32,348 nt of DNA. Source: Planctomycetaceae bacterium (GTDB lineage: Bacteria; Planctomycetota; Planctomycetia; Isosphaerales; Isosphaeraceae). The stretch is from NCBI GenBank assembly GCA_019237095.1, contig JAFAHT010000313.1:1-32348 (forward strand). The letters are read 5' to 3'. Each line of letters starts with the position of its first letter. Positions within the stretch are counted from its first letter, which is position 1. Below, piece after piece: positions 18,042 through 25,867 of the stretch. The notes under the pieces are model-generated. The model saw nothing but the letters and a program-made list of their open reading frames with translations, was not told where the DNA came from and made no database searches. The translations under genes were made by a program, and so were the position numbers.

Positions 18042-19781
18042 GTGTGGATCCCCAAGGCACACAACCTGCTGGCCAAGCAAGGCGCCGCCGCGATCTACGC
18101 GGCGTTCGCGGAATACGAGCGCGAATTCCAGGCCATCACCCGCCGCGCCAAGGTTCGCTTCGAGCAGCGCGATTGGCATGGCTTGCAGCAAGATGCTCTC
18201 GAGCGGCTCGAGCTCTATCCCCGAGTCATTGCCCGCGGCGTGGCCGAGATCCGCCAGCTCCTGGATTACTCGTCGAAGGACAAGAAGCTCTGGGCCGCAA
18301 TGAAATCGGCCTACGCCGATCTGATCGGCCGCTGTCAGGAGATCGAGCTGGCCGAGACCTTCTTCAACTCGTTCAGTCGGCGAATCTTTACAACCATCGG
18401 CGTCGATCCCCGGATCGAGTTCCTCTTCTCCGACTTCGACACGCCGGCCGAGGTGTCTGGCCCGCCGATTTTCCGGACGTATCCTGCCTCCGGGACCCTG
18501 GCGGAGCTGATCAGCCGGATTCTCAGGGCCTGTGAATTCGCAGCGCCTTTCGAAGACCTCCAGCGCGATGCGCACCGGGTGGCTCGGGCCGTCGAACGCG
18601 AGCACCAAGGCGTGGGCAACACCAGCTCAATCGATGCCATCGACATGATTCCGGCCGTCTTCTACCGCAACCAGGGCGCTTACCTGGTGGGCAGGATCAG
18701 GAACGGCGATCAGGTCATGCCACTGACCCTGGCGCTGCACCACCAGGCCGGCGGCATCGTCGTCGATGCGGTCCTGCTGTCGGCCGACGAGGTGAGCATC
18801 ATCTTCAGCTTCACCCGATCGTATTTCCATGTCGAGGTCCATCGCCCGCGCGATCTGGTCATGTTCCTCAAGTCGTTCATGCCGCGCAAGCCGATCGCCG
18901 AGCTCTACATCGCGATCGGCTACAACAAGCACGGCAAGACCGAGCTCTACCGCGATCTGATGCGGCACATCGACAGGTCCACCGATACGTTGGAGATCGC
19001 CCCTGGCGACCGGGGTATGGTGATGTGCGTCTTCACACTGCCCTCATTCGACGTCGTCTTCAAGGTCATCCGCGACCGCTTCGCCTATCCGAAAACCTCC
19101 TCCCGCCGGGACGTGATGGAGCGCTACCAGCTCGTCTTCAAACACGACCGCGCCGGTCGGCTGGCAGACGTCCAGGAGTTCGAGCACCTGGCATTCGCGC
19201 GCGACCGGTTCTCGGCGGATCTGTTAAGTGAGCTGGCCAGCGAGGCGGCCGAGACGGTGACCATTGGTTCGCGGATCGTCGAATTCAAGCACGTCTACGT
19301 CGAGCGGCGAATGACGCCCCTGAACCTTTACATCCGGGAAGCCAAGCTGTCGGACGCTTGCAAGGCGATTGTCGACTATGGCCAGTCGGTCAGGGACCTG
19401 GCTGCAACCAACATCTTCCCCGGCGACATGCTCCTGAAGAACTTCGGCGTCACGCGCCACGGCCGCCTGGTCTTCTACGATTACGACGAGCTCTGCCTGG
19501 TCACCGATTGCCACTTCCGCGATTTGCCCGCGGCTGCCGACGAGTCCGACGAGTTCGGCGACGAGCCCTGGTTCTACGTGGGCCCGAGCGACATCTTCCC
19601 GGAGGAATTCATCAACTTCATGGGCCTGGGCGGGGAGCTTCTCGACACGTTCCTGAAAGCCCACGGCGACCTCCTGACCGCCCGGTACTGGCAGGGCATC
19701 CAGGCGCGCCACCACGCCGGGGAATTGTTTGACATCATTCCCTACCCGTGCTCGCGGCGGCTGGGCTCGCAGTGTAAATAG
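18042..19781 (+). CDS. aceK: Isocitrate dehydrogenase kinase/phosphatase
   Basis: About 579 aa from GTG 18042, preceded by GCGGGGGA; the frame is open back to a TTG at 17979, but that segment lies in a hairpin repeat. AceK phosphorylates and dephosphorylates the active-site serine of Icd, shunting isocitrate to the glyoxylate bypass. Features: ATP-binding loop APGDRGMVM (residues 320-328), Lys341 in VFKVIRDRF, Asp462 in FPGDMLLKNFG, Asn467 and Asp480 in FYDYDE. The spacings Lys-Asp 121, Asp-Asn 5 and Asp-Asp 18 equal those of E. coli Lys336, Asp457, Asn462 and Asp475. The length matches the family (about 570-600 aa). It lies 126 bases after icd, its target, rather than in an aceBAK operon; no malate synthase or isocitrate lyase gene is in view. 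Confidence 0.95.
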   Translation: MWIPKAHNLLAKQGAAAIYAAFAEYEREFQAITRRAKVRFEQRDWHGLQQDALERLELYPRVIARGVAEIRQLLDYSSKDKKLWAAMKSAYADLIGRCQEIELAETFFNSFSRRIFTTIGVDPRIEFLFSDFDTPAEVSGPPIFRTYPASGTLAELISRILRACEFAAPFEDLQRDAHRVARAVEREHQGVGNTSSIDAIDMIPAVFYRNQGAYLVGRIRNGDQVMPLTLALHHQAGGIVVDAVLLSADEVSIIFSFTRSYFHVEVHRPRDLVMFLKSFMPRKPIAELYIAIGYNKHGKTELYRDLMRHIDRSTDTLEIAPGDRGMVMCVFTLPSFDVVFKVIRDRFAYPKTSSRRDVMERYQLVFKHDRAGRLADVQEFEHLAFARDRFSADLLSELASEAAETVTIGSRIVEFKHVYVERRMTPLNLYIREAKLSDACKAIVDYGQSVRDLAATNIFPGDMLLKNFGVTRHGRLVFYDYDELCLVTDCHFRDLPAAADESDEFGDEPWFYVGPSDIFPEEFINFMGLGGELLDTFLKAHGDLLTARYWQGIQARHHAGELFDIIPYPCSRRLGSQCK

Positions 19782-19905
19782 ACTGCGACCGGGCGATGCG
19801 CCAGTCACCGGCCCGTTCGGCGAGGGTCATGAGACCACTGCCCGAACCAGCTTGTACACACGACCAACTTTTCACCGGACCTGGACGGGCGTTTGGTAGA
19901 GAAAA

Positions 19906-20154
19906 GGAAGAAGCCTGTACCCGAAGGGCCGGCGCAGACGATGGCTTCACCGCAAGCCGTCGCGGCCTTTCGGGTACAGGCTCTTGAACAAAGCCGCGGG
20001 GCGGCACACGGTTTGCTTTAATATGTAGATTGGTCGCGCGGGCAAGAGGGGCGGTTTGGGCAAGCGACTGCTGACGCGAAGTAAGAGCAGAACAAGGCCG
20101 ACGCAGGCTCGCCGAGTAACTGGGACGTTACCAGCATGGAGCGGTTAGTTCAAG
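19906..20154. repeat. Hairpin-bearing repeat, copy 1
   Basis: About 250 bases that recur at 20251-20490 with high but imperfect identity. The proximal part folds as a strong hairpin: 19913-19932 pairs with the 20 bases ending near 19983, with one G-T wobble. Inside it CGATGGCTT pairs with AAGCCGTCG around a CACCGC loop. The distal part, including TTTGCTTTAATATGTAGATTG, is conserved between copies without an open frame. No promoter or coding sequence is recognised. It could be a structured RNA, a MITE-like element or the remnant of a mobile element. Confidence 0.6.
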
Positions 20155-20237
20155 GAGGGGGAGAATTATGGTGCGGCTGGCGTGAGTTGCTGAGGTTCAC
20201 CGGCGACGAGCGGGGCCTTCGTCTTTCCCACCGCGGA

Positions 20238-20490
20238 GCGGTTTCGTTCAAGGAAGAATCCTGTACCCGAAGGGCCTTGCGCAGACGATGACTTCACCGC
20301 AAGCGGTTGCGGCCTTTCGGGTACAGGCTCTTGAACGAAGCCGCAGGGCGGGACACGGTTTGCTTTAACATGTAGATTGGTCGCGCGGGAAAGAGGGGCG
20401 GTTTAGGCAAGCGACTCGGATGCGAAGCAAGGCCGAAGCAGGCTCACCGAGTAACTGCGACGTTACCACTGCGGGGCGGTTTCGTTCAAG
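20238..20490. repeat. Hairpin-bearing repeat, copy 2
   Basis: Second copy of the element, flanked by a 15-base direct repeat, GCGGTTTCGTTCAAG, at 20238-20252 and 20476-20490; a near match ends copy 1 at 20141-20154. The outer hairpin stem (about 20259-20275 with about 20313-20330) is kept apart from one mismatch. The inner stem is less regular than in copy 1, and the region after TTGGTCGCGCGGG has small deletions. The repeat period is about 237 or 346 bases depending on which landmarks are used. Confidence 0.6.
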
Positions 20491-20494
20491 TCCC

Positions 20495-20651
20495 AGAAAC
20501 ACGGAGTTCAAGCAGCCAGAAACGGTCCGAGCGCGGACGGGAAGTGCTGGCAACGCGTTGAGTTGGATACCCATGGACTGAACAGATGAGCCGTAAAATG
20601 TAGAGAAATGTTGAGAAACGCGGAGTTCACACAGCCAGAAACGGTCCGAGC
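20495..20651. repeat. Pair of 38-base direct repeats
   Basis: Bases 20495-20532 and 20614-20651 match at nearly every position; both read AGAAAC, CGGAGTTCA, CAGCCAGAAACGGTCCGAG in order. They are spaced 119 bases apart, directly after hairpin repeat copy 2. Two copies with a long unique spacer do not make a CRISPR array. Their role is unknown. Confidence 0.6.
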
Positions 20652-21112
20652 CCGCCACCCTGCGTGGTCAAGCGACACTGTAGCACCGTTACCGGGCGGC
20701 CGAGACGTAGTCCACGCAATCGAGCTTGAAATCGAGCCATTTGCTAAGCTAGGAGCCAGTTTGGCGTCATCGAGCGGGTTCCGATCTGGTTCTCCCGGTC
20801 CCGGCCGAGTGATCCCCAGATCCAGCCCGGTTTTCTTGCTATAGACTCAAGAAAATGCCTCAATTGTGGCGCGGCTCTTGGGCCATTTCAAATGCAAGCC
20901 AGTAGCTAGGTGGAACCGCCTAGCAGCGAAGACAATCTCCTGTCGGGTGATCCCTGGTCTTCTCTTCTCGGTATTCGATCCGTGTTCATCCGTGGCTCAT
21001 AGTCCTCTCTTGTCTGATCCCATCCGCGGCTCGCCGATGCTCCATCAAGCTCTTGCGGTCGGGCAGCGTGTGGCAGTGTCCCCATCCTGGCCCCCATGGA
21101 GGGGTGCCAGAA
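20652..21112. other. Intergenic stretch with no recognised gene
   Basis: No frame here looks like a conserved protein. Around 20965-21030 it contains GTGTTCATCCGTGGCTCATA, a wording I recall from dispersed non-coding remnants in planctomycete and other genomes. The short frames that cross it have no supporting ribosome sites. Together with the repeats before it, this makes 1.3 kb of apparently non-coding DNA between aceK and the toxin-antitoxin genes. Confidence 0.5.
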
Positions 21113-21418
21113 TCACTCCTCGGATTCCGCCTGCATGATACTCCGCAGGTCACGCTTGCCATGCAGGATTCGGAGAATCTGCACTACGTCACCATCAAGG
21201 CGATAGAAGATCACATAAGGTTTGACGAGCGTGCTGCGGAGGTTTGGAGCGATCTCCGGGCGGCTACGGCCGATCTCAGGGAATCGGGCGAGTGCTTGGC
21301 CTTTCTCGTAGAACGCAGTGGCATAATGCTCGGCAATAGAAGGGTTGTGCTGGTGGAGGTATTCGAGGATCTCCGCCAGGTCCGTCTCCGCCTGGGGCGT
21401 GCGGCAGACCTCGGCCAT
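21113..21418 (-). CDS. parE: ParE/RelE-family toxin
   Basis: 101 aa. The start is the ATG at 21418 that shares its A with the antitoxin stop (TGATG), the usual coupling of these pairs; a longer frame reading back to 21715 only shadows the antitoxin gene. The sequence runs VCRTPQAETDLAEILEYL, an Ala/Phe-rich helical hairpin, then FPEIGRSRPEI and the strand pattern YVIFYRLDGDVVQILRILHGKRDL, typical of ParE proteins. ParE toxins inhibit DNA gyrase while RelE toxins cleave ribosome-bound mRNA. The Arg/Gly/Lys pattern at the C-terminus (ILHGKRDL) favours ParE, but the target is inferred. It appears intact. Confidence 0.88.
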   Translation of the reverse strand: MAEVCRTPQAETDLAEILEYLHQHNPSIAEHYATAFYEKGQALARFPEIGRSRPEIAPNLRSTLVKPYVIFYRLDGDVVQILRILHGKRDLRSIMQAESEE

Positions 21419-21681
21419 CAGGATTGCCCCGCGGTCGGAGCCTGACGGGAACGGATGCGTTCCAGAGTGGCGTGCGGATCGAATGGGGCCAGCTCGCCGC
21501 GGTCGGCCTGCTCGATGCCGACGGCGATGTCGCGGCGGAGGTCGGCCAGCTTGGCTTGCTCGTCCCGCTCCTGGAGGAGCCGCAAGGCTTCGTCGATCAC
21601 CTCGTCTTCGGAGGTGAATCGGCCATCCTCGATGAAGGACCGGACAATCTCCTCCCGGTCGCCTGATAAATGGATGGTCAT
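21418..21681 (-). CDS. parD: ParD-type antitoxin
   Basis: 87 aa from ATG 21681, preceded by GGAGGAGAGG. The N-terminal half (MTIHLSGDREEIVRSFIEDG then FTSEDEVIDEALRLL) is the ribbon-helix-helix part of ParD/CC2985-type antitoxins. RRDIAVGIEQADRGELAPFD is the toxin-binding helix typical of ParD. It binds and neutralises the ParE encoded next and normally autorepresses the pair. It lies 35 bases after an orphan antitoxin-like gene and probably shares its transcript. Confidence 0.88.
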   Translation of the reverse strand: MTIHLSGDREEIVRSFIEDGRFTSEDEVIDEALRLLQERDEQAKLADLRRDIAVGIEQADRGELAPFDPHATLERIRSRQAPTAGQS

Positions 21682-21716
21682 TATACGGCCTCTCCTCCAA
21701 GAAGTAATCGGCCAAC

Positions 21717-22013
21717 TCAGCGGCGCTCGCGGATGATGGTTTCCGACAGCGGCTCTCCCTGGATCGGAATCGGCGTGAACCGCTCTGTCCCCGTCGAAAC
21801 CCGCCTCGACGGCTTGATTTCGCTGATTACCCCCGCCGCGAGTAACCGGCGCTGCGCCTCCTGATCGGCCAGTTCTCCCTCAGTGAGCGGAGGCTCGCCG
21901 TGGACTGCCGACAAGGCAAGCTTGCTGTCCAATTCGCGCCGCAATTGCCGCATCTGCTCCGGCGACAAAGCGCTTATGCTGCCCAAGAGATGATTGAATT
22001 CGCTATGTGTCAT
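21717..22013 (-). CDS. Small antitoxin-like protein of uncharacterised family, toxin partner apparently lost
   Basis: 98 aa from ATG 22013; the in-frame ATG at 22022 would add three residues, and neither has a strong ribosome site. The sequence has a helical N-terminus (EFNHLLGSISALSPEQMRQL), an acidic middle (PLTEGELADQEAQRRLLAAG), a VISEIKPSRR strand and the tail IPIQGEPLSETIIRERR. I recall this tail from small proteins encoded just before PIN-domain toxins in planctomycetes and cyanobacteria, so an antitoxin role is inferred, not demonstrated. No PIN gene follows; the next frame begins LADYFLEE before the parD ribosome site. Confidence 0.6.
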   Translation of the reverse strand: MTHSEFNHLLGSISALSPEQMRQLRRELDSKLALSAVHGEPPLTEGELADQEAQRRLLAAGVISEIKPSRRVSTGTERFTPIPIQGEPLSETIIRERR

Positions 22014-22215
22014 GTCTTGCATCCAATAATCTGTAGCTACGCTAAGTTTACGGCATTGTCGGCTGAAAGTCGAGAGTTTAAGACACCCTTGCCCGCATGG
22101 TGGCTGGTCGAAGAAAACCTTTTTCGGTTGCCGACGCTTTTTCCTGCGGCCGCTCGGCTCGCGGCGTTTTTCGGTTGCCTGGCGTGCCACCCAACCGGAC
22201 TTGCCGGCCCTTGTC

Positions 22216-22926
22216 CTACGCATCGACCGCGGAGGAGACGTTGTCGCGGACCCGGAAGTGGGGGGCGGGTATGCTCGGGATCGATTCCGGGACGATGCCT
22301 TCACTGAGCAGGAACGGCGCAAAGCCGCGGAAGACTTTCTGGGCAATGGCTTGCAGCCCGGCCCGGGTCATCAGGTCGCGGAAACGGCGGGCCGAGGCGT
22401 GGTGCACGTCTCCTTCGCGGGCCGTGACGCAGACGTCGTAAATGAACCAACCCCATGGTGCATCACGATATCCGTCAATCAGTAAGAGCCGGCCGCCGGC
22501 TCTGAGAACGCGCTGCATCTCGACCACGGCCCGGTCTTGCTGGGGATAGTGATGGAAGCTGTTGGCGCAGGTCACGAAGTCGAAGGTCCCCGACCCGAAC
22601 GGCAGCCGTTCGCTGTCTCCCTGGACGGGGAAGACGTCACGGGCGTGGTACTGCCAGCGGGGACGGCCCCTGGACAGCATCCCGGACACGAGGTCCACAC
22701 CGCAGACCTGCGCCTGCGGCAGCGCGGCCTTGAGCCGCGCGGCAAACAGGCCCGTCCCACACCCCACGTCCAGGAGCCGGAACGGCCGATTTCCGGCCAC
22801 CGCCGCGACCCGCCGGATCAACACCCGATGCGAGGGTCCAAAGAGCATCCACTGGAGCACGCTACGATCGTAACTCTCACTCCAGCGGGTGAATTCCGCG
22901 GCCGCCTGGTCCTTGTCGTATCTCAT
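22216..22926 (-). CDS. Class I SAM-dependent methyltransferase (UbiE-like)
   Basis: 236 aa from ATG 22926, chosen because AAGGGG lies upstream; a frame extending to 23016 lacks support. Motif I is LLDVGCGTG (51-59), the acidic end of strand 2 is VCGVDL (74-79), and FDFVTCANSFHHY (115-127) and LRAGGRLLLIDGYRD (141-154) are motifs IV-VI of the Methyltransf_11/UbiE type. The N-terminal EFTRWSESYDR resembles small-molecule methyltransferases acting on quinones or lipids. The substrate cannot be read from the sequence, and neighbours (toxin-antitoxin genes on one side, iscS divergent on the other) give no pathway. Confidence 0.85.
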   Translation of the reverse strand: MRYDKDQAAAEFTRWSESYDRSVLQWMLFGPSHRVLIRRVAAVAGNRPFRLLDVGCGTGLFAARLKAALPQAQVCGVDLVSGMLSRGRPRWQYHARDVFPVQGDSERLPFGSGTFDFVTCANSFHHYPQQDRAVVEMQRVLRAGGRLLLIDGYRDAPWGWFIYDVCVTAREGDVHHASARRFRDLMTRAGLQAIAQKVFRGFAPFLLSEGIVPESIPSIPAPHFRVRDNVSSAVDA

Positions 22927-23128
22927 CGAGGCCCCCTTGCCTTGCGTCGCGCGTCCGGCGGGAATGCGCGATCCATGCAGAAATGCTCTTTTACCCAGGG
23001 TCCGGGAATCCGGCAACCCGGATTCATTGCCTTACTTAGACTTCACAGAACCCCCGCGCGGGCTTGAATCGTGAAGCCCATCGCTTTAAGATAAATGAGG
23101 TAAAATAAGATTTCAAAAATCAGGAACG

Positions 23129-24370
23129 ATGTGGTTACTGGATCTGGGTCTTGATGTGCTAAAGCTGCCCATCTATCTCGATAATCACGCGACGACTCGG
23201 ACCGACCCTCGGGTTGTCGAGGCGATGCTGCCTTTTTTCACGGAAGTCTACGGCAACGCAGCCAGCATCTCGCATCGCTTTGGCTGGGAGGCCGGTGAGG
23301 CGGTCGAGCGTGCCCGGCTACAGGTCGCCGGTGCGATCGGAGCCGAGCCCAAGGAGATCATCTTCACGTCGGGAGCGACGGAATCGGACAACCTGGCGAT
23401 CAAAGGCGTGGCCCTGGCCATGAAGCGGAAGGGCAACCACCTGGTGACCTCCGCGGCCGAGCACAAGGCGGTGCTCGACACGATGAAGCGGCTGGGACGC
23501 GAGGGCTGGGAGGTGACCGTCGTCCCCTGCGACGAGACCGGCCGGGTCGCGGTTGATTCGATCGCGGCCGTGCTCTGCGAGCGAACGATCCTGGTCTCGA
23601 TCATGGCGGCCAACAACGAGGTCGGCACACTCAATCCAATCCGGGAAATTGGCCGGCTTTGTCATGACCGCGGCGTGATCTTCCACACCGATGCAACCCA
23701 GGCCGTCGGCAAGGTTCCCTTGGGCGTGCTGGCCGACAATGTCGATCTGCTCAGTCTCTCCGGGCACAAGGTCTACGGTCCCAAGGGGATCGGTGCTCTC
23801 TACGTGCGGCGGCGGGACCCCCAGGTGCGGCTCGTTCCTCAGCTCGACGGAGGCGGCCACGAGCGTGGGATGCGCAGTGGGACGCCGGCGGTTCCTTTGA
23901 TTGTTGGCCTGGGCGCCGCGGCCGAGCTGGCCGCCCGGGAACGGCCCGACGAGTCTCGGAGACTCCTGGGCTTACGTGAATGCTTGCATGCAGGAATTGC
24001 GGAACGGGTCGCCGACGTTTGCCTCAACGGCCATCCCACGGAGCGGCTGCCGGGGAATCTGAACCTGAGCTTCGCCTACCTGGACGGCGAGGCGCTCATG
24101 ATGGCGATGCGCGACGTCGCGGTAAGTTCGGGCGCGGCGTGCACCGCGGCCAACCCCGAGCCCAGCCATGTCCTTCTGGCCATGGGGCTGAACGAGGAGA
24201 TGGCGCGGGCCAGCCTGCGGTTTGGCCTGGGGCGGTTCTCGACCTCCGAAGAAATCGAATTTACCATCAATGCGGTGGCGGGCGCGGTGGAGCGCCTGCG
24301 GGCTCACAGCGCGGCCTGGGCGGTTCATGATCGCTCGAGAGCGTTTGACCCCGCGATAGGACGCATTTGA
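23129..24370 (+). CDS. iscS: Cysteine desulfurase, IscS/NifS family
   Basis: 413 aa from ATG 23129, which has AGGA five bases upstream; GTG at 23156 is an alternative start closer to the family's usual beginning. This PLP enzyme takes sulfur from cysteine for Fe-S cluster assembly and tRNA thiolation. Visible are the PLP-binding SGHKVYGPKG with Lys214, His112 in SAAEHKAVLD, NNEVGT (162-167), HTDATQAVGK (186-195) and the flexible-loop Cys338 in SSGAACTAANPEPS. The loop length is that of group I (IscS/NifS) rather than SufS. The gene is followed after about 90 bases by an A-type Fe-S carrier gene; no IscU scaffold gene lies between. An AT-rich stretch at 23085-23125 is the likely promoter region, including TAAAAT at 23101. 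Confidence 0.93.
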   Translation: MWLLDLGLDVLKLPIYLDNHATTRTDPRVVEAMLPFFTEVYGNAASISHRFGWEAGEAVERARLQVAGAIGAEPKEIIFTSGATESDNLAIKGVALAMKRKGNHLVTSAAEHKAVLDTMKRLGREGWEVTVVPCDETGRVAVDSIAAVLCERTILVSIMAANNEVGTLNPIREIGRLCHDRGVIFHTDATQAVGKVPLGVLADNVDLLSLSGHKVYGPKGIGALYVRRRDPQVRLVPQLDGGGHERGMRSGTPAVPLIVGLGAAAELAARERPDESRRLLGLRECLHAGIAERVADVCLNGHPTERLPGNLNLSFAYLDGEALMMAMRDVAVSSGAACTAANPEPSHVLLAMGLNEEMARASLRFGLGRFSTSEEIEFTINAVAGAVERLRAHSAAWAVHDRSRAFDPAIGRI

Positions 24371-24457
24371 CTCCCCCTTATGATACTATATCGGGAACGG
24401 CGTGCTTCCGAGCTTTAATCGTGTTTGATGACTGAACCTGGAGAAGGAGACAATTCG

Positions 24458-24787
24458 ATGGGTGTGACCCTGACTGAAAAGGCCGCTGGTGAGGTCAAGA
24501 AGATCATGACCGAGCAAAGCCTCCCCGAAGAAGCGGTGCTTCGCGTTGGCGTGCAGGGGGGCGGATGCAGCGGCTTTGCCTATAGCCTGAACTTCGACAC
24601 CAGTACCAGCGAACGTGACCGGGTGATCGATGTGTACGGCGTCAAGCTGGCCGTGGACAAGAAGTTCGACCCCTACCTGGACGGGACGGTCGTGGACTTC
24701 TACGACGGCCTGGAGAAGCGGGGATTCGTCTTCAACAACCCCAACGTCGTCAAGAGCTGCGGCTGCGGCTCGTCGTTCCAGGTCTGA
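24458..24787 (+). CDS. iscA: A-type iron-sulfur carrier protein (IscA/ErpA)
   Basis: 109 aa from ATG 24458, with GGAGAAGGAGA upstream. The three family cysteines are present: Cys37 in GGGCSGF, and Cys101 and Cys103 in SCGCGSSF. Such proteins receive Fe-S clusters from the scaffold and pass them to apoproteins. The length and C-terminus are those of the IscA/ErpA/SufA family; the exact subtype cannot be fixed, and ErpA is a fair alternative name. The gene follows iscS in the same orientation, so the two probably share a transcript. Confidence 0.9.
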   Translation: MGVTLTEKAAGEVKKIMTEQSLPEEAVLRVGVQGGGCSGFAYSLNFDTSTSERDRVIDVYGVKLAVDKKFDPYLDGTVVDFYDGLEKRGFVFNNPNVVKSCGCGSSFQV

Positions 24788-24804
24788 GCTCGGATCAATC
24801 GGCT

Positions 24805-24854
24805 GCGATGGTGGACGGACAGCGGACGCTGTCAGGCCACCCGTTCACCATCGC
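24805..24854. terminator. Hairpin, probable shared terminator of convergent iscA and dehydrogenase genes
   Basis: Bases 24805-24818 pair with 24841-24854 as a 14-bp stem with one G-T wobble. Inside the loop ACAGC/GCTGT forms a second 5-bp stem (24819-24832). It lies between the ends of convergent genes and includes the dehydrogenase stop codon at 24845. There is no T-run on either side, so it may act as a rho-independent-like block without a U tract or as an mRNA 3' end. Confidence 0.55.
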
Positions 24855-25828
24855 CAGCCCAGACGCACATCGCCATTGACCACGCATGCTGCTGGCCATC
24901 GATTGTGATACAGCTCGACGATGGTCCGCGCGGCCAGTTCGGCCATGTCGCTCATCGACTGGAGGTCGGTACCGGCGATATGGGGGCTGAAAACGACGTT
25001 GGGCTGGCCGAGCAGCGGATTTCCCGGTTCGGGAGGTTCGTGGTTGAGCACGTCTAGACCGGCGCCGGCGAGATGCCCCGAGACCAAGCTGTCGCGGAGA
25101 TCGGCCTCGACAATCAGGCCGCCGCGGGCGGTGTTGATCAGCAGGCTGCCGGGGTGCATCTTTGCCAGAAATTTCCGGTCCACCATGCCGCGCGTGGCCT
25201 CGGTGAGCGGCAAGTGCAGGCTGATGATGTCGGATTCCGCTACGAGCTCGTCGAGGCCAAGGCGCTTGATCTGAAATTGCTCGATGATCCGATCATCGAC
25301 CAGCGGATCGCAGGCGACGACCTTCATGCCGAAGGCCCGGGCGCGGAGGGCGACCGCCTGGCCGATTCGCCCCAGGCCGATCAGCCCCAGCGTCCTGCCG
25401 CGCACTGGCGCGACCAGCCTGCGATCCCAGCCTCTCGCATGGATGGTTCGGTCGTTCGAGACGATATTGCGGGAAAGTGCCAGAATCAAGGCGAAGGTCT
25501 GCTCGGCAACGCTGTCGTGGTTGGTTCCCGGGGTGATCGTCACGACGATGTTGCGGCTGGTCGCCGCCCTCAGATCGATCAAGTCATAACCCACGCCGGT
25601 CCGGGCCACGACCCTGAGCCAGGGAGCCAGCTCGAAGAGGTCGGCGGTCAACCGCTCGCCGCCAGCGAGTATGGCATCGGCCCTGGGCAAGTAGCTCTGC
25701 AATTGCTCGTGGGTCAGGGCGAAGTCGCCTTCCGGGTCGATCAGCTCGAAGCCCGCGTCCGAGAGAATCTTGCGGAACGGGCCCGGCTGATTGCGAAGGA
25801 GGTAGGGCCCGATCAGAATGCTGGGCAT
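24845..25828 (-). CDS. D-2-hydroxyacid dehydrogenase (phosphoglycerate dehydrogenase-like)
   Basis: 327 aa from ATG 25828, which has AGGTGAGA upstream; a longer frame starts at 25867. The NAD-binding fold is clear from LGLIGLGRIGQAVALRARAF. The catalytic set is Arg in NTARGG, Glu in LNHEPPEP and His in SPHIAG. The substrate-domain signature RTGVGYDLIDL is that of SerA/glyoxylate-hydroxypyruvate reductase-type enzymes. It lacks the C-terminal ACT/ASB regulatory domains of long SerA proteins, so 3-phosphoglycerate, hydroxypyruvate and other 2-hydroxyacids remain possible substrates. Neighbours do not decide between them. Confidence 0.88.
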   Translation of the reverse strand: MPSILIGPYLLRNQPGPFRKILSDAGFELIDPEGDFALTHEQLQSYLPRADAILAGGERLTADLFELAPWLRVVARTGVGYDLIDLRAATSRNIVVTITPGTNHDSVAEQTFALILALSRNIVSNDRTIHARGWDRRLVAPVRGRTLGLIGLGRIGQAVALRARAFGMKVVACDPLVDDRIIEQFQIKRLGLDELVAESDIISLHLPLTEATRGMVDRKFLAKMHPGSLLINTARGGLIVEADLRDSLVSGHLAGAGLDVLNHEPPEPGNPLLGQPNVVFSPHIAGTDLQSMSDMAELAARTIVELYHNRWPAACVVNGDVRLGWRW

Positions 25829-25867
25829 GGCAGCGCTCTCACCTGCCGCGGGAAACGATTCTGGCAA

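Noticed and set aside
17028-18608. 526-codon minus-strand frame opposite icd and aceK
   Set aside because: It crosses two strongly identified plus-strand genes and its translation shows no domain; it is an antisense shadow of GC-rich codons.
19906-20651. CRISPR array
   Set aside because: Only two copies of each repeat, units of about 240 or 38 bases, unequal spacers and no cas genes.
20365-20658. 97-codon minus-strand frame in the repeat region
   Set aside because: It runs through both types of repeat, has no family resemblance and lacks a ribosome site.
21419-21715. Upstream extension of the ParE frame (to a 200-aa protein)
   Set aside because: The added residues are an Arg/Pro-rich out-of-frame reading of the parD gene; the TGATG coupling fixes the start at 21418.
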